Position numbers and translations under genes: made by a program. Below are positions 8,016 to 15,365 of a stretch of DNA of 42,852 nucleotides, piece after piece. The DNA is from Pseudomonadota bacterium (GTDB lineage Bacteria; Pseudomonadota; Gammaproteobacteria; Steroidobacterales; Steroidobacteraceae). Every line of letters starts with the position of its first letter. Position 1 is the first letter of the stretch. The notes under the pieces were generated by a model. The model had not been told where the DNA came from and did not search any database. It was given only the letters and a program-made list of their open reading frames with translations. The stretch spans positions 1 to 42,852 of the forward strand of contig JAEZFW010000064.1 of the NCBI GenBank assembly GCA_023417315.1, read 5' to 3'.

Positions 8016-8044
8016 AATGTAGGGAACGGCCGGGTGTGCGTCAA
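8016..8044 (-). promoter_or_regulatory. Sigma-70 promoter of the btuB riboswitch transcript
   Basis: On the minus strand TTGACG (8039-8044) and TACATT (8016-8021) are separated by exactly 17 bases. The predicted transcription start near 8009 falls just before the first riboswitch helix, which fits well. Confidence 0.75.
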
Positions 8045-8090
8045 GACGCGCACCCAAGGGAAGCCTTCGGCTCATACGTGAGTGAGCCTG

Positions 8091-8245
8091 CGGCAGGGAA
8101 GCCTACCGGCAGGGAAGCCGTGCGTGCGACGGCAAGGGAGCTGACTTCGTCCGCAAGGCCAGAGGAGGCTCTTCTGTCTTCTGACCCTGCCGATAGGCTT
8201 CCCTGCCGGTAGGCTCCCTTGCCGTCGCACGCGCGGCTTCCCTCG
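8091..8245 (+). repeat. Long intergenic palindrome, GGCAGGGAAGCC-word type (element F)
   Basis: The left arm (8091-8141) contains GGCAGGGAAGCC twice, then GTGCGTGCGACGGCAAGGGAGC. The right arm (8187-8245) carries the complement, in partly shuffled order. A stretch of 30 bp (8112-8141 with 8212-8241) pairs with one mismatch. The apex has CCAGAGGAGG (8159-8168) and TTCTGACC (8179-8186), the CAGA/TCTG core shared with other elements. It lies between the divergent btuB promoter and the inositol-monophosphatase-family gene, where a terminator has no obvious use. Confidence 0.87.
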
Positions 8246-8316
8246 TACGGATGGCCTTGCCGTCATGGAGCGCGACTGCCAAAGTGCGCCCCGCCAATGT
8301 TCGATGGACTCTCGAG

Positions 8317-9099
8317 ATGACACACTCGCCCTTCCTTTCGACCGCAATCGATGCCGCGCGTGCGGCCGCAGACGTCATTCGCCGTTACTACCAGCAGAAC
8401 CTCGCGGTCACGATCAAGGCAGACAAGTCCCCTGTGACGCAGGCGGATGTCGAGACCGAGCGCGTCATTCGCGACATCATCTCGCGGCGGTTTCCGTCGC
8501 ACGGCTTCTACGGGGAGGAAACGGGTCAGAGCTCGATAGACGCGGAATATCTTTGGCTCGTAGATCCCATCGACGGCACTAAGGCATTCGTGCGCGAGTA
8601 TCCGTTCTTCTCAACGCAAATCGCGCTCATGCATCGTGGGCGGCTCATCGTGGGGGTGTCGTCCGCGCCCGTGTATGGCGAGCTCGCTTGTGGAGACCTG
8701 ACCGCGGCACCTGCATTCGCGGTGCTGAACGACAGGCCGATCCGAGTCAGCGACATCGATTCGATCGAAGCGGGCGCGATCTCCGCGGGCAACTTGAAGA
8801 CGTTGGCGAAGGGCGCGCAATGGAGTGCATACGGACAGCTCGTCGCGCGCGCGAGCCGCATTCGCGGCTACGGTGATTTCCTGCACTATCACTTGCTCGC
8901 ATCGGGCAAGATCGATGTGGTCATCGAGTCCGACGTGAACATCCTCGACATCGCCGCGCTCGCAGTGATCGTCGAAGCCGCGGGCGGTAGGTTTACGGAG
9001 CTCGACGGAAAACCGGTGGGGTTGGGAACGACGACGGTACTGGCGAGCAATGGAATACTGCACGAGCACGTGCTGGGCGCCTTGCAAGGTGCCGAGTGA
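8317..9099 (+). CDS. Inositol monophosphatase family phosphatase (HisN/CysQ-like)
   Basis: A 260-residue Mg2+- or Li+-type phosphatase of the IMPase superfamily. The start ATG (8317) gives MTHSPFLSTAIDAARAAADVIRRYY; the frame runs upstream into the palindromic repeat, so the longer form is unlikely. Metal-binding motifs: GEETG (around residue 68), WLVDPIDGTKAFV (around residues 81-93) and ILDIAALAVIVEAAGG near the C-terminus. The segment DGTKAFVREYPFFSTQIAL is close to histidinol-phosphatases of the HisN type. However, the same fold includes CysQ (3'(2'),5'-bisphosphate nucleotidase) and inositol-1-phosphatase, so the substrate is not settled. No histidine or sulfur genes are nearby. Confidence 0.88.
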   Translation: MTHSPFLSTAIDAARAAADVIRRYYQQNLAVTIKADKSPVTQADVETERVIRDIISRRFPSHGFYGEETGQSSIDAEYLWLVDPIDGTKAFVREYPFFSTQIALMHRGRLIVGVSSAPVYGELACGDLTAAPAFAVLNDRPIRVSDIDSIEAGAISAGNLKTLAKGAQWSAYGQLVARASRIRGYGDFLHYHLLASGKIDVVIESDVNILDIAALAVIVEAAGGRFTELDGKPVGLGTTTVLASNGILHEHVLGALQGAE

Positions 9100-9155
9100 C
9101 GGCCGATCGCGCGCATCCATGCGCTCCGCGCCATTCGCACGCCCGTGATGCATCA

Positions 9156-9268
9156 CAGTGACAAGGGTGACAAAGGTGACGAAGTCAGAAGCTCCTCGCC
9201 GTGGCCTGCATGTGCGCTCGCTTAGCTATCTGACTTCGTCAATTCGTCACCTCGTCATTCTGTCACCT
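9156..9268 (-). repeat. Long palindrome, GTGACGA-word type, reaching into the ATPase gene (element B2)
   Basis: The left arm (9156-9189) is built of GTGACAA/GTGACGA words and ends in GACGAAGTCAGA. The right arm (9229-9268) begins with its exact complement TCTGACTTCGTC. The loop is about 39 nt. The gap is between convergent genes. The right arm extends some 20 bases into the 3' end of the minus-strand ABC ATPase gene and encodes its final residues GDRMTR and its TGA stop. Confidence 0.88.
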
Positions 9269-10074
9269 GGGGCGTCCACGCCCATAACAAACGTCCGGCC
9301 GCCCTCCCAACCGACCTCTCGCACCGGCAAGCCATAGAGCGCCGCCATCGAGGTCGGTGTGAGTACCTCCGCAGTCTTGCCGTAGAGCCATTCACCGTTG
9401 CCGAACAGCAGGAGCACGTAGTCGGAGAACCGTGCCGCGAGCGTGGCGTCGTGGAGCGTCATGAGCACGGTGAGTCCGCTCGCTGCCTTGTCGCGCATCA
9501 ACTCGAGCACTTCGATCTGATGATGCGGATCGAGATGGTTCGTGGGCTCATCGAGCAGATAGATACCGGGAGCTTGCGCGAGCAATGCAGCGAGCGCGAC
9601 TCGACGCCGCTCACCGCCGGATAGTGTCGAGACATCGCGGTGCTCGAAACCCTCGAGCTGAACTGCAGCCAGCGCGGCGCGTGCGATCGTGCGGTCGTGA
9701 TCCGATTCCCACTCCCAGAATCCCAGATGCGGATGTCGTCCCACGAGCACGGCCTCGAGCACCGTCGTCGGAAAGGCATCTTCGTTCGTCTGAGTCAGGA
9801 TGCCGATCATGCGGGCCTTGTCGCGGCGAGCGCATCGATCCAAAGCGAGACTATTCAAACGAATCTCGCCTGCTTGCGCCGAGCGCAATCCCGCGAGCGT
9901 GTGCAACGAGAGCGTCTTGCCGCTGCCGTTGCGCCCGAGTATCGCCGTTACGCCGCCTCGTTCGAACGTGAGATCGAGATTGCGCACGAGCGTGCGGCCT
10001 GGGATCGAAACCTCGAGCGCGCGGCAGGATAACTGGGCTTGCTGCGCCACTGTGGAAAGCGCGGCGCTCATCAC
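9247..10074 (-). CDS. ABC transporter ATP-binding protein, BtuD/FecE-like
   Basis: A 275-residue nucleotide-binding subunit of the family that powers import of cobalamin, haem or ferric siderophores. Walker A is GRNGSGKT (residues 47-54), the Q-loop lies in ILTQTNEDAFP, the signature is LSGGE (151-155), Walker B is IYLLDEP (171-177) with a D-loop NHLD, and the switch His is in LMTLHD (about 208). No permease or binding-protein gene is in the window, so the partner subunits must lie elsewhere. The B12 uptake genes 1.5 kb away make cobalamin a plausible cargo, but this is inference. It overlaps the upstream HExxH-protein gene by 4 bp (ATGA), so the two are co-translated. Its last six codons and stop come from a palindromic repeat. 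Confidence 0.9.
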   Translation of the reverse strand: MMSAALSTVAQQAQLSCRALEVSIPGRTLVRNLDLTFERGGVTAILGRNGSGKTLSLHTLAGLRSAQAGEIRLNSLALDRCARRDKARMIGILTQTNEDAFPTTVLEAVLVGRHPHLGFWEWESDHDRTIARAALAAVQLEGFEHRDVSTLSGGERRRVALAALLAQAPGIYLLDEPTNHLDPHHQIEVLELMRDKAASGLTVLMTLHDATLAARFSDYVLLLFGNGEWLYGKTAEVLTPTSMAALYGLPVREVGWEGGRTFVMGVDAPGDRMTR

Positions 10075-10841
10075 TCGGTCCAGCCGATCTCCGCCGCGGT
10101 ATGAGGTCCGATGCGCACGCGATTGAGCGATTCGGGGATCTCGGCGCGATCGGAAGCGAGAGGAATGCGTCCACCCATCAGCTCGGCATAACGCTGCGGA
10201 TGCAAGGGCTCACGCTCGGGCTCCGCATACCCTGCGGGATGCAGCGGCGCATGTGTGGATAGATCGTATTTGTCCGTGGCGCCGAGCGTGTGCAAGAGCT
10301 CGTGAGCGATCACGGTATCGTTCGAGCCCAGCATGCGTCGATCCGCGAAGGCATTCACGATGCCGAACAGACCTTTCTGCAGTCCGATCGAGTGGGGCAG
10401 CACGGACGATCTTTGTGGATCGTGAAACAGCACGAACAGCTTCACATCTGGCGGCACTCCCAACGGATCCTCGCCAGCGCGCCACGCCCAGTACCGTGCG
10501 CGCAAGCTCCACCAGGCAACTTTCAGTGCGCCCGCATCTGGAGCGATCGTCGGCGGCAATTGCTGGATTCGTTGACCGAGCATGAGCCGGATGGGAGTGC
10601 TCAAGCCGACTTTATAGCGCGATGCTTCGCGTTCGAAGAAGGCTTCGATGGATCGCAGGTCCTCGGGATTGAGGTCCGCGATGAACCGCTCCGCAGTTGA
10701 GCTGCCATCGGCATTGATGGGATAGACAGCGACTCGCAACGGAATGTCCCAGTCGGTCGAGTACACACGATCGAAGTATGTGTTCAACGCGACGAACAGC
10801 AGGATCAGCAACAGGACGGCAATGCGGAATTTGCGCCACAT
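10071..10841 (-). CDS. Membrane-anchored HExxH protein, putative metallopeptidase
   Basis: A 256-residue protein I cannot assign to a named family. One N-terminal membrane anchor (residues 7-23, IAVLLLILLFVALNTYF) is followed by a periplasmic region. Near the middle is HELLHTLGATDKYD (from residue 180), which fits a metzincin-like zinc site HExxHxxGxxD with Asp190 as third ligand and Glu181 as catalytic base. The preceding segment (VKLFVLFHDP, then GLFGIVNAF) could form the usual beta-sheet edge. It is co-directional with, and overlaps by 4 bp, the downstream BtuD/FecE-like ATPase gene. Whether it is secreted beyond the anchor and what it cleaves cannot be seen. Confidence 0.75.
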   Translation of the reverse strand: MWRKFRIAVLLLILLFVALNTYFDRVYSTDWDIPLRVAVYPINADGSSTAERFIADLNPEDLRSIEAFFEREASRYKVGLSTPIRLMLGQRIQQLPPTIAPDAGALKVAWWSLRARYWAWRAGEDPLGVPPDVKLFVLFHDPQRSSVLPHSIGLQKGLFGIVNAFADRRMLGSNDTVIAHELLHTLGATDKYDLSTHAPLHPAGYAEPEREPLHPQRYAELMGGRIPLASDRAEIPESLNRVRIGPHTAAEIGWTE

Positions 10842-10868
10842 CGGACAAGACTACTGTCGTATCGATGC

Positions 10869-11051
10869 TTACGCTACATCGACGCTGATGCTGGACAGCT
10901 CACCATCTTCGACCGCATAGCTGACTGTCATCGGTTGGCAGCACACGCTGCAATCTTCGATGTAACTTTGCGATTCGACGGAGAGATCCAGGAAGAGAGT
11001 GATCGTCTCTCCGCAGTACGGGCAACTGACTTCGGCGGTGGTTTCAAGCAT
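10869..11051 (-). CDS. CPXCG-motif cysteine-rich small protein
   Basis: A 60-residue protein of the Cys_rich_CPXG family (MLETTAEVSCPYCGETITLFLD...YIEDCSVCCQPM). Four cysteines in two pairs (CPYC and CSVC, followed by a further C) suggest a zinc-ribbon. Function is unknown. The ATG at 11051 gives the usual length; a GTG at 11081 would add ten residues. It sits between yraN and the HExxH-protein gene on the same strand, 27 bp before the latter, so the three may share a transcript. Confidence 0.85.
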   Translation of the reverse strand: MLETTAEVSCPYCGETITLFLDLSVESQSYIEDCSVCCQPMTVSYAVEDGELSSISVDVA

Positions 11052-11104
11052 TGCCGGACCATTGGTTGAAATGACATTCACGCGCTGAGCACGTCACACT
11101 CGGA

Positions 11105-11461
11105 TCACTCAGCCCAAAAGGCATTCTTGATCCATTGGATCTCTCGGCGCAGCGCCGATATGGCGATGACATCGAAACGAGCGGGATGGCGCCGAAGGTC
11201 CGCTCGCCTCATGAGCAAATGGCGAGCGGCATTGACGAGGCGTCGTTGTTTCCAGAAAGTCACGGATGCCGCCGCGCCTCCGAACTGTTCCGAGGAACGA
11301 TACCGCACCTCGACGAGCACGAGCGTATTTCCATCGAGCATCACCAGATCGATTTCGCCTGCCTTGCATCGATAGTTGCGCTGCAGGAGCTTCAACCCAG
11401 CTTGTTTGAGGTAGGCAAGCGCGGCGTCTTCCGCTTCGCTACCCGCTTCCGTGCGGGACAT
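11105..11461 (-). CDS. yraN: UPF0102 (YraN) family nuclease-fold protein
   Basis: A 118-residue protein with the complete YraN signature: GSEAEDAALAYLKQAGLKLLQRNYRCKAGEIDLVMLDGNTLVLVEVRYR, then a Lys/Arg-rich helix (WKQRRLVNAARHLL) and RFDVIAI. The GEIDLV...VEVR arrangement is the restriction-endonuclease-like core (Asp and Glu as metal ligands). The usual place of yraN is directly after lppC and near rsmI, as here. Biological role not established. Confidence 0.93.
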   Translation of the reverse strand: MSRTEAGSEAEDAALAYLKQAGLKLLQRNYRCKAGEIDLVMLDGNTLVLVEVRYRSSEQFGGAAASVTFWKQRRLVNAARHLLMRRADLRRHPARFDVIAISALRREIQWIKNAFWAE

Positions 11462-11471
11462 GGGTCACTCC

Positions 11472-11592
11472 GTGATGCGATGTAAGTGATGGAGGTGATA
11501 CAAGTGATGTGGGGTCAGAATGTGCCCGAAGTCGCGCATCGCGACAAGTGTCTGGCCTACATCACTTGTGTCACTTACATCACCTGTATCGC
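11472..11592 (-). repeat. Long intergenic palindrome, GTGATGGAG-word type (element C1)
   Basis: Arms 11472-11514 and 11554-11592 are made of GTGATG(G/T)A words and pair over about 38 positions with few mismatches. The apical core is present: GTCAGAA (11514-11520) and GTCTGGCC (11550-11557). It fills the gap between lppC and yraN, both on the minus strand, so any transcript from lppC into yraN would carry it. Confidence 0.87.
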
Positions 11593-11598
11593 TCGCGC

Positions 11599-13482
11599 TC
11601 AGCGCTCCGGCACTGCCACGGCGCTGATCGCCCCGAGCGGCATCGCCTTGCCGCGCGACACCTGTGCCCAGTCGAGATCACGACGAACCTTGCCGCTATC
11701 GTCGATGGAGAGCAGGCCCGTCATGCCCGGAATAGCGTGCTCGCGACCGAATCTGCCTGCCTTGAGTAGCGGAACGAGACGATAAGCATCGAACCCGAAC
11801 GCATACAGACGGCCGCGCCCGCGTGCACGCACCGGCCAATGAGTGCTGAGCGCATTGCGCAGTTGCGTAGACACGGCGTCAGGTGAGATCACCCACGGCA
11901 TGTCCGGGAAGATGACGCCTTCGAGATCGGCATTCGCATCGACGTTCGGCTCGAACACATCCGAGGTCGCGTACACGGGGAGATCTTCCGCGAGATGAAA
12001 GCGTAGTGCTGGACGCAGCGAACGTCCTTGCACCGGTTGCGCGCCCATGAAAACGAACTGCACATCGCCGCGCCGCCGAGGTTCGAACTCGAGTCGGGTT
12101 CCTAATGCTGCGCTGAGCGCATTCGCGCGAGCTCGGCTCTCGTCGATCAAGAGCACGGACCGTATCGGTTGAGAATAGTCGCGCGCGGTCGGATCGTAGA
12201 AGCGCAAGGCCGCAATCGTGCCTCCCAGCGTCTTGAGCTCCGTGTCGAACGCGCGGAAAAGACGCTGCCCCCATTCATTGTTCGGAAGCAGGACTACGCC
12301 GCGCATGCGTCCATCCGTCACGACGCGTTGTGCGACCTGTCGCGCCTCTTCTTCTGGGTCGAGTGCGAACTGAAATAGCATTGGCGGAGGCGCAGCGCTC
12401 TCATCTGCGAGCTGATTCAACGCGAGCGTGACGACAGAAGTCTCGCCGGACGAGGCAATCGCGCCGACTTCATCTTTCGTCAGCGGCCCGACCACGAACT
12501 GCGCGCCTTCCGTGATGGCTTGCCGGTACGCGGTCAGGGCGCCGCTTTCTCCCGAATCGTAGACCCGGACCAGCGGCCGCTCGCGAACATCCTGTTGCAG
12601 GACTGCGGCGAGGAATCCGTCGCGAACGGCGACGCCTGCCGCTTGCTGTCGTCCGGTGAGCGGCAGGATCAAGGCGATCTGTGGCGGGTATTCGAGGCCC
12701 ACGCCGAGCGCGGGTAGCAACTCTTCGTTCAAGAGTGCGTTCGCCGGATGATTGGGATACCTGCTGCGCCACTGCGTAAGATCTTCGCCTGCCGTGAACG
12801 GATTGCGAGCCGCAATGAGCGCTGCGCTGCCGAGCTCGAGCCATCCTGCAACCATCGCGCTCGCGCCAGCAGGAACCGAGAAGTCGGCGTTGCCCGCGGC
12901 ACTTCGCTGCAGGCCTTCCCAAATCAACTTGCGGTTATCTCGGATCTGCTGTTGATTGGACAACGCTGCCTCTCGATCGAGTGCGGCCATCACGCCAGCA
13001 GCGGGACGATTCAGTGCGAACAGCGCGCGCGCTCGAAGCGCGAGCACATCCGTCAAGGCATCGCGCGGCACCGGCTGCGGAATTCGATTGAGCTCAGCGA
13101 GGGCGGCGTCAGGACGATTGGAGACAAGCGCGATCTCGGCTGCGACTTGCGCGCGTAGCGCAAAATCCGCGGTTGGGAGGCTCGTGTCGACGCGCTTCAG
13201 CAATGCGTTTGCGTTCTCGACGTTGCCAGCGCGCACGTGCTCTCGGGCCGCGCGCAGAAGCAGACGATTGCGTAGCTCGGCGGGTGCTTGCGCCGCGCTG
13301 CTCTCGTACAAGACCGCTGCCTCGGCGTGGCTGCCCTCGCGCGCAAGGCGCTCCGCGCGCGCGACTTGTCGATCTGCGCCGACGCCCTCGCTGCCGACGG
13401 GCGTGGTCTCGCAGCCGGCGATCAGAAGGCAAGCGAGCAACGTAAGCAGCCAGTGGCGCGCGCAAATCGAGGTCGAGGACAT
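11599..13482 (-). CDS. lpoA: Penicillin-binding protein activator, LppC/LpoA family lipoprotein
   Basis: A 627-residue outer-membrane lipoprotein expected to stimulate a bifunctional penicillin-binding protein (PBP1A in E. coli). ATG 13482 is chosen because AAGGA lies nine bases upstream; two longer starts exist (13491 and 13524). The signal peptide LLTLLACLLIAGC has a lipobox. The N-terminal half is TPR-like (Ala/Leu-rich helices). The C-terminal half is a periplasmic-binding-protein-like domain beginning at QIALILPLTGRQQAAGVAVRDGFLAA. Its neighbours, rsmI on the other strand and yraN downstream, form the classical rsmI/lpoA/yraN arrangement. Confidence 0.92.
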   Translation of the reverse strand: MSSTSICARHWLLTLLACLLIAGCETTPVGSEGVGADRQVARAERLAREGSHAEAAVLYESSAAQAPAELRNRLLLRAAREHVRAGNVENANALLKRVDTSLPTADFALRAQVAAEIALVSNRPDAALAELNRIPQPVPRDALTDVLALRARALFALNRPAAGVMAALDREAALSNQQQIRDNRKLIWEGLQRSAAGNADFSVPAGASAMVAGWLELGSAALIAARNPFTAGEDLTQWRSRYPNHPANALLNEELLPALGVGLEYPPQIALILPLTGRQQAAGVAVRDGFLAAVLQQDVRERPLVRVYDSGESGALTAYRQAITEGAQFVVGPLTKDEVGAIASSGETSVVTLALNQLADESAAPPPMLFQFALDPEEEARQVAQRVVTDGRMRGVVLLPNNEWGQRLFRAFDTELKTLGGTIAALRFYDPTARDYSQPIRSVLLIDESRARANALSAALGTRLEFEPRRRGDVQFVFMGAQPVQGRSLRPALRFHLAEDLPVYATSDVFEPNVDANADLEGVIFPDMPWVISPDAVSTQLRNALSTHWPVRARGRGRLYAFGFDAYRLVPLLKAGRFGREHAIPGMTGLLSIDDSGKVRRDLDWAQVSRGKAMPLGAISAVAVPER

Positions 13483-13539
13483 GCAGGTCATTCCTTCGCG
13501 GTAGACTCCGACGAATATGCGCACAGTCTACCTTCTGCA

Positions 13540-14406
13540 ATGGATGAGGGCATGAACGATCGCCCCGGAATCCTTTACGTGGTCGCGACCCCGATTGGAA
13601 ATCTCGGGGATCTCACGCCTCGAGCGCGTGAAATTCTCGCACAGGTGGCGTTGGTCGCAGCCGAGGACACCCGCCGTACGGGGCAACTCCTGAAGCAGTT
13701 TGGCATTCACACACCGCTGATATCACTGCATGAGCACAACGAGGCGCAGCGTTCGGGCCGTCTGCTCGAGCGCCTTGCCGCAGGCGAGTCGATTGCGCTG
13801 GTCTCGGACGCAGGCACTCCGCTCATCAGCGATCCAGGTTTCGCGATCGTCTCGGCCGCGCGCACCAGCGGCATCGGCGTGATCTCGATTCCCGGTGCGT
13901 GCGCCGCCATTGCTGCATTGTCTATCTCCGGGTTGCCGACGGATCGATTCACCTTCGAAGGATTCTTGCCAGCGAAATCGAGTGCGCGTCGCTCGCAGTT
14001 GGCGAGGCTGCGTCATGAATCTCGCACGATGGTGTTCTACGAAAGTCCTCACCGTCTCAACGAAGTGTTGAGCGATATGCGCGATGCGTTCGGCGGCGAA
14101 CGACGTGCGGTGATTTGCCGCGAGCTCACGAAGCATTTCGAGACGAGCTACGACGGCACACTCGCGGAGCTCACGCAACGCAGCGCGAGCGACGCCGACA
14201 TGGCGCGCGGCGAAATCGTGATTGTCGTCGCAGGAAATATCGACGAATGGACGAACAGAACTGCGCTCGATTCCGAGCAAATACTCGATGCGTTGCTCGA
14301 AGAGCTGACTCCATCGCAGGCCGCCAAGATCGCTGCGAAATTGACTGGCGCGAAACGCAGCGAGATGTATGAGAGAGCGATGGCGAAGAAGAAGAGTGAT
14401 TCGTGA
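13540..14406 (+). CDS. rsmI: 16S rRNA (cytidine-1402-2'-O)-methyltransferase RsmI
   Basis: A 288-residue SAM-dependent enzyme that 2'-O-methylates C1402 in the decoding centre. The tetrapyrrole-methylase fold is evident: GILYVVATPIGNLGDLTPRA near the start, AAEDTRRTGQLLKQFGI, SLHEHNE, the GESIALVSDAGTPLISDPG loop, then MVFYESPHRL and EIVIVVAG. Two ATGs are possible (13540 and 13552); the second has GAGGG too close to it. The gene diverges from lppC, and its TGA stop (14404-14406) is inside the left arm of a palindromic repeat. Confidence 0.95.
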   Translation: MDEGMNDRPGILYVVATPIGNLGDLTPRAREILAQVALVAAEDTRRTGQLLKQFGIHTPLISLHEHNEAQRSGRLLERLAAGESIALVSDAGTPLISDPGFAIVSAARTSGIGVISIPGACAAIAALSISGLPTDRFTFEGFLPAKSSARRSQLARLRHESRTMVFYESPHRLNEVLSDMRDAFGGERRAVICRELTKHFETSYDGTLAELTQRSASDADMARGEIVIVVAGNIDEWTNRTALDSEQILDALLEELTPSQAAKIAAKLTGAKRSEMYERAMAKKKSDS

Positions 14407-14478
14407 ACTCGTAGCTCGCGGGTCGTAGAGGACACTGCGGTCCTCAGACGAGTCACGAATCACGAGTCACGGCTCACC
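14402..14478 (+). repeat. Intergenic palindrome, GTGACTC-word type (element E1)
   Basis: The left arm (14402-14426) and the right arm (14449-14478) are made of 7-nt GTGA(C/T)TC-like words. The centre forms a second hairpin, GAGGAC-ACTGCG-GTCCTC. The element sits between rsmI and the converging RNase P RNA gene and includes the rsmI stop codon. The CAGA/TCTG apex of other elements is absent. Confidence 0.75.
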
Positions 14479-14487
14479 AAAGAAAAA

Positions 14488-14857
14488 GAGTCAGCCGATA
14501 AGCCGGGTTCTGTCTTGGGCAATCATTCATCTGGGGCGCGCGTCGCCGCGCGCCTCTAGCGACCTACCCGGGAGCACGTGCGGGCCGCCCGCGCGATTCA
14601 GATCCGGAGATCCGATCGCCTGCCCCCCTATTTGGCCTTGCTCCAGGTGGGGTTTGCCGTGCCGTCGAGTGTTACCACCGACGCGGTGCGCTCTTACCGC
14701 ACCATTTCACCCTTGCCGACTCCCGCGAGGGAGCTTTGGCGGTTTGCTTTCTGTTGCACTTTCCGTGGGCTCACGCCCCCCAGGCGTTACCTGGCACCTC
14801 GCCCTTGGAGCCCGGACTTTCCTCCACGCTTACGCGCAGCGATTGCCTGGCTGACTC
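14488..14857 (-). ncRNA. rnpB: RNase P RNA, bacterial class A
   Basis: The catalytic RNA of ribonuclease P, which matures the 5' ends of tRNAs. On the minus strand the 5' end GAGTCAGCC (14849-14857) pairs with the 3' end GGCTGACTC (14488-14496) to form helix P1. The conserved block GAGGAAAGTCCGGGCTCC follows the 5' end, then AGGTGCCAGG and a purine-rich CAACAGAAAGCAAACCGCC region. The 3' part ends with ACCCGGCTTATCGGCTGACTC. A T-rich stretch (TTTTTCTTT on the minus strand, about 14478-14487) directly after P1 may end transcription. Ends are placed from P1 pairing and could be off by a few bases. Confidence 0.95.
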
Positions 14858-15260
14858 GGGCGCGATGGTGGGGGTTCCGGGCCCTGGAGGCAAGTCCCGC
14901 GAGGAGTCGCGGAACGGCACTGATAGCCGGTGGCACAGTTAAGTAAAAGTTTATGACCACCGCACCGAGCCTGTCTAAGTAGGGTGAGTCCTTACAAGCG
15001 CCTTAACGCAGGCCGCCCCCCTTGTTCCCAGAGCATCATGGCTCTGCCACGTTCTGCACACGATCGTTGCGCAAGCCGCGGAGATCCTTGCTTAGCAGGC
15101 TCGAATGGCGACCCCAGCGCCGGGCGATCAGCACGGCTATGTAGTACGTCAACAACACTCCCTAAGCCACTGATTTTGCGATTAGCACATTGCTGCAGTC
15201 CTGCGGAGGACCTGGTTCTCAGTCCTAAGTACCTGTCGCCAAAAGGGAAATTCCTCAAAT
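14858..15260. other. Gene-free spacer between rnpB and the dcw promoter
   Basis: No convincing gene in about 400 bases. I see two small hairpins, CAGAGC-ATCATG-GCTCTG (about 15030-15047) and GTCCT-GCGG-AGGAC (about 15198-15211). The rnpB promoter must be in the proximal part on the minus strand, but no strong -35/-10 pair is visible. Confidence 0.6.
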
Positions 15261-15264
15261 TTTT

Positions 15265-15293
15265 TTGACTGCGCAATAGCGCGTCCATATAGT
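15265..15293 (+). promoter_or_regulatory. Main sigma-70 promoter of the dcw cluster
   Basis: TTGACT (15265-15270) and TATAGT (15288-15293) with a 17-base spacer, near-consensus, on the plus strand and preceded by an A/T-rich stretch (AAATTTTTTT) that may act as an UP-like element. It drives mraZ and probably much of the cluster. Confidence 0.85.
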
Positions 15294-15302
15294 GCAACGA
15301 GG

Positions 15303-15327
15303 TGGGAAAAAGTGGGAGCAAATGGGG
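15303..15327 (+). promoter_or_regulatory. MraZ operator: three TGGGN boxes at 10-bp spacing
   Basis: TGGGA (15303-15307), TGGGA (15313-15317) and TGGGG (15323-15327) stand exactly one helical turn apart, just after the -10 box. Repeats of TGGGN separated by 5 bases in front of mraZ are the known binding sites of the MraZ repressor, so the cluster is probably autoregulated by its first product. Confidence 0.85.
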
Positions 15328-15365
15328 CAGAGGGGCAGCGTCTTCGCCCAGTTTTGAGATCCGAT

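Noticed and set aside
14407..15365. tRNA or rRNA genes near rnpB
   Set aside because: No cloverleaf or rRNA-like sequence can be found on either strand.
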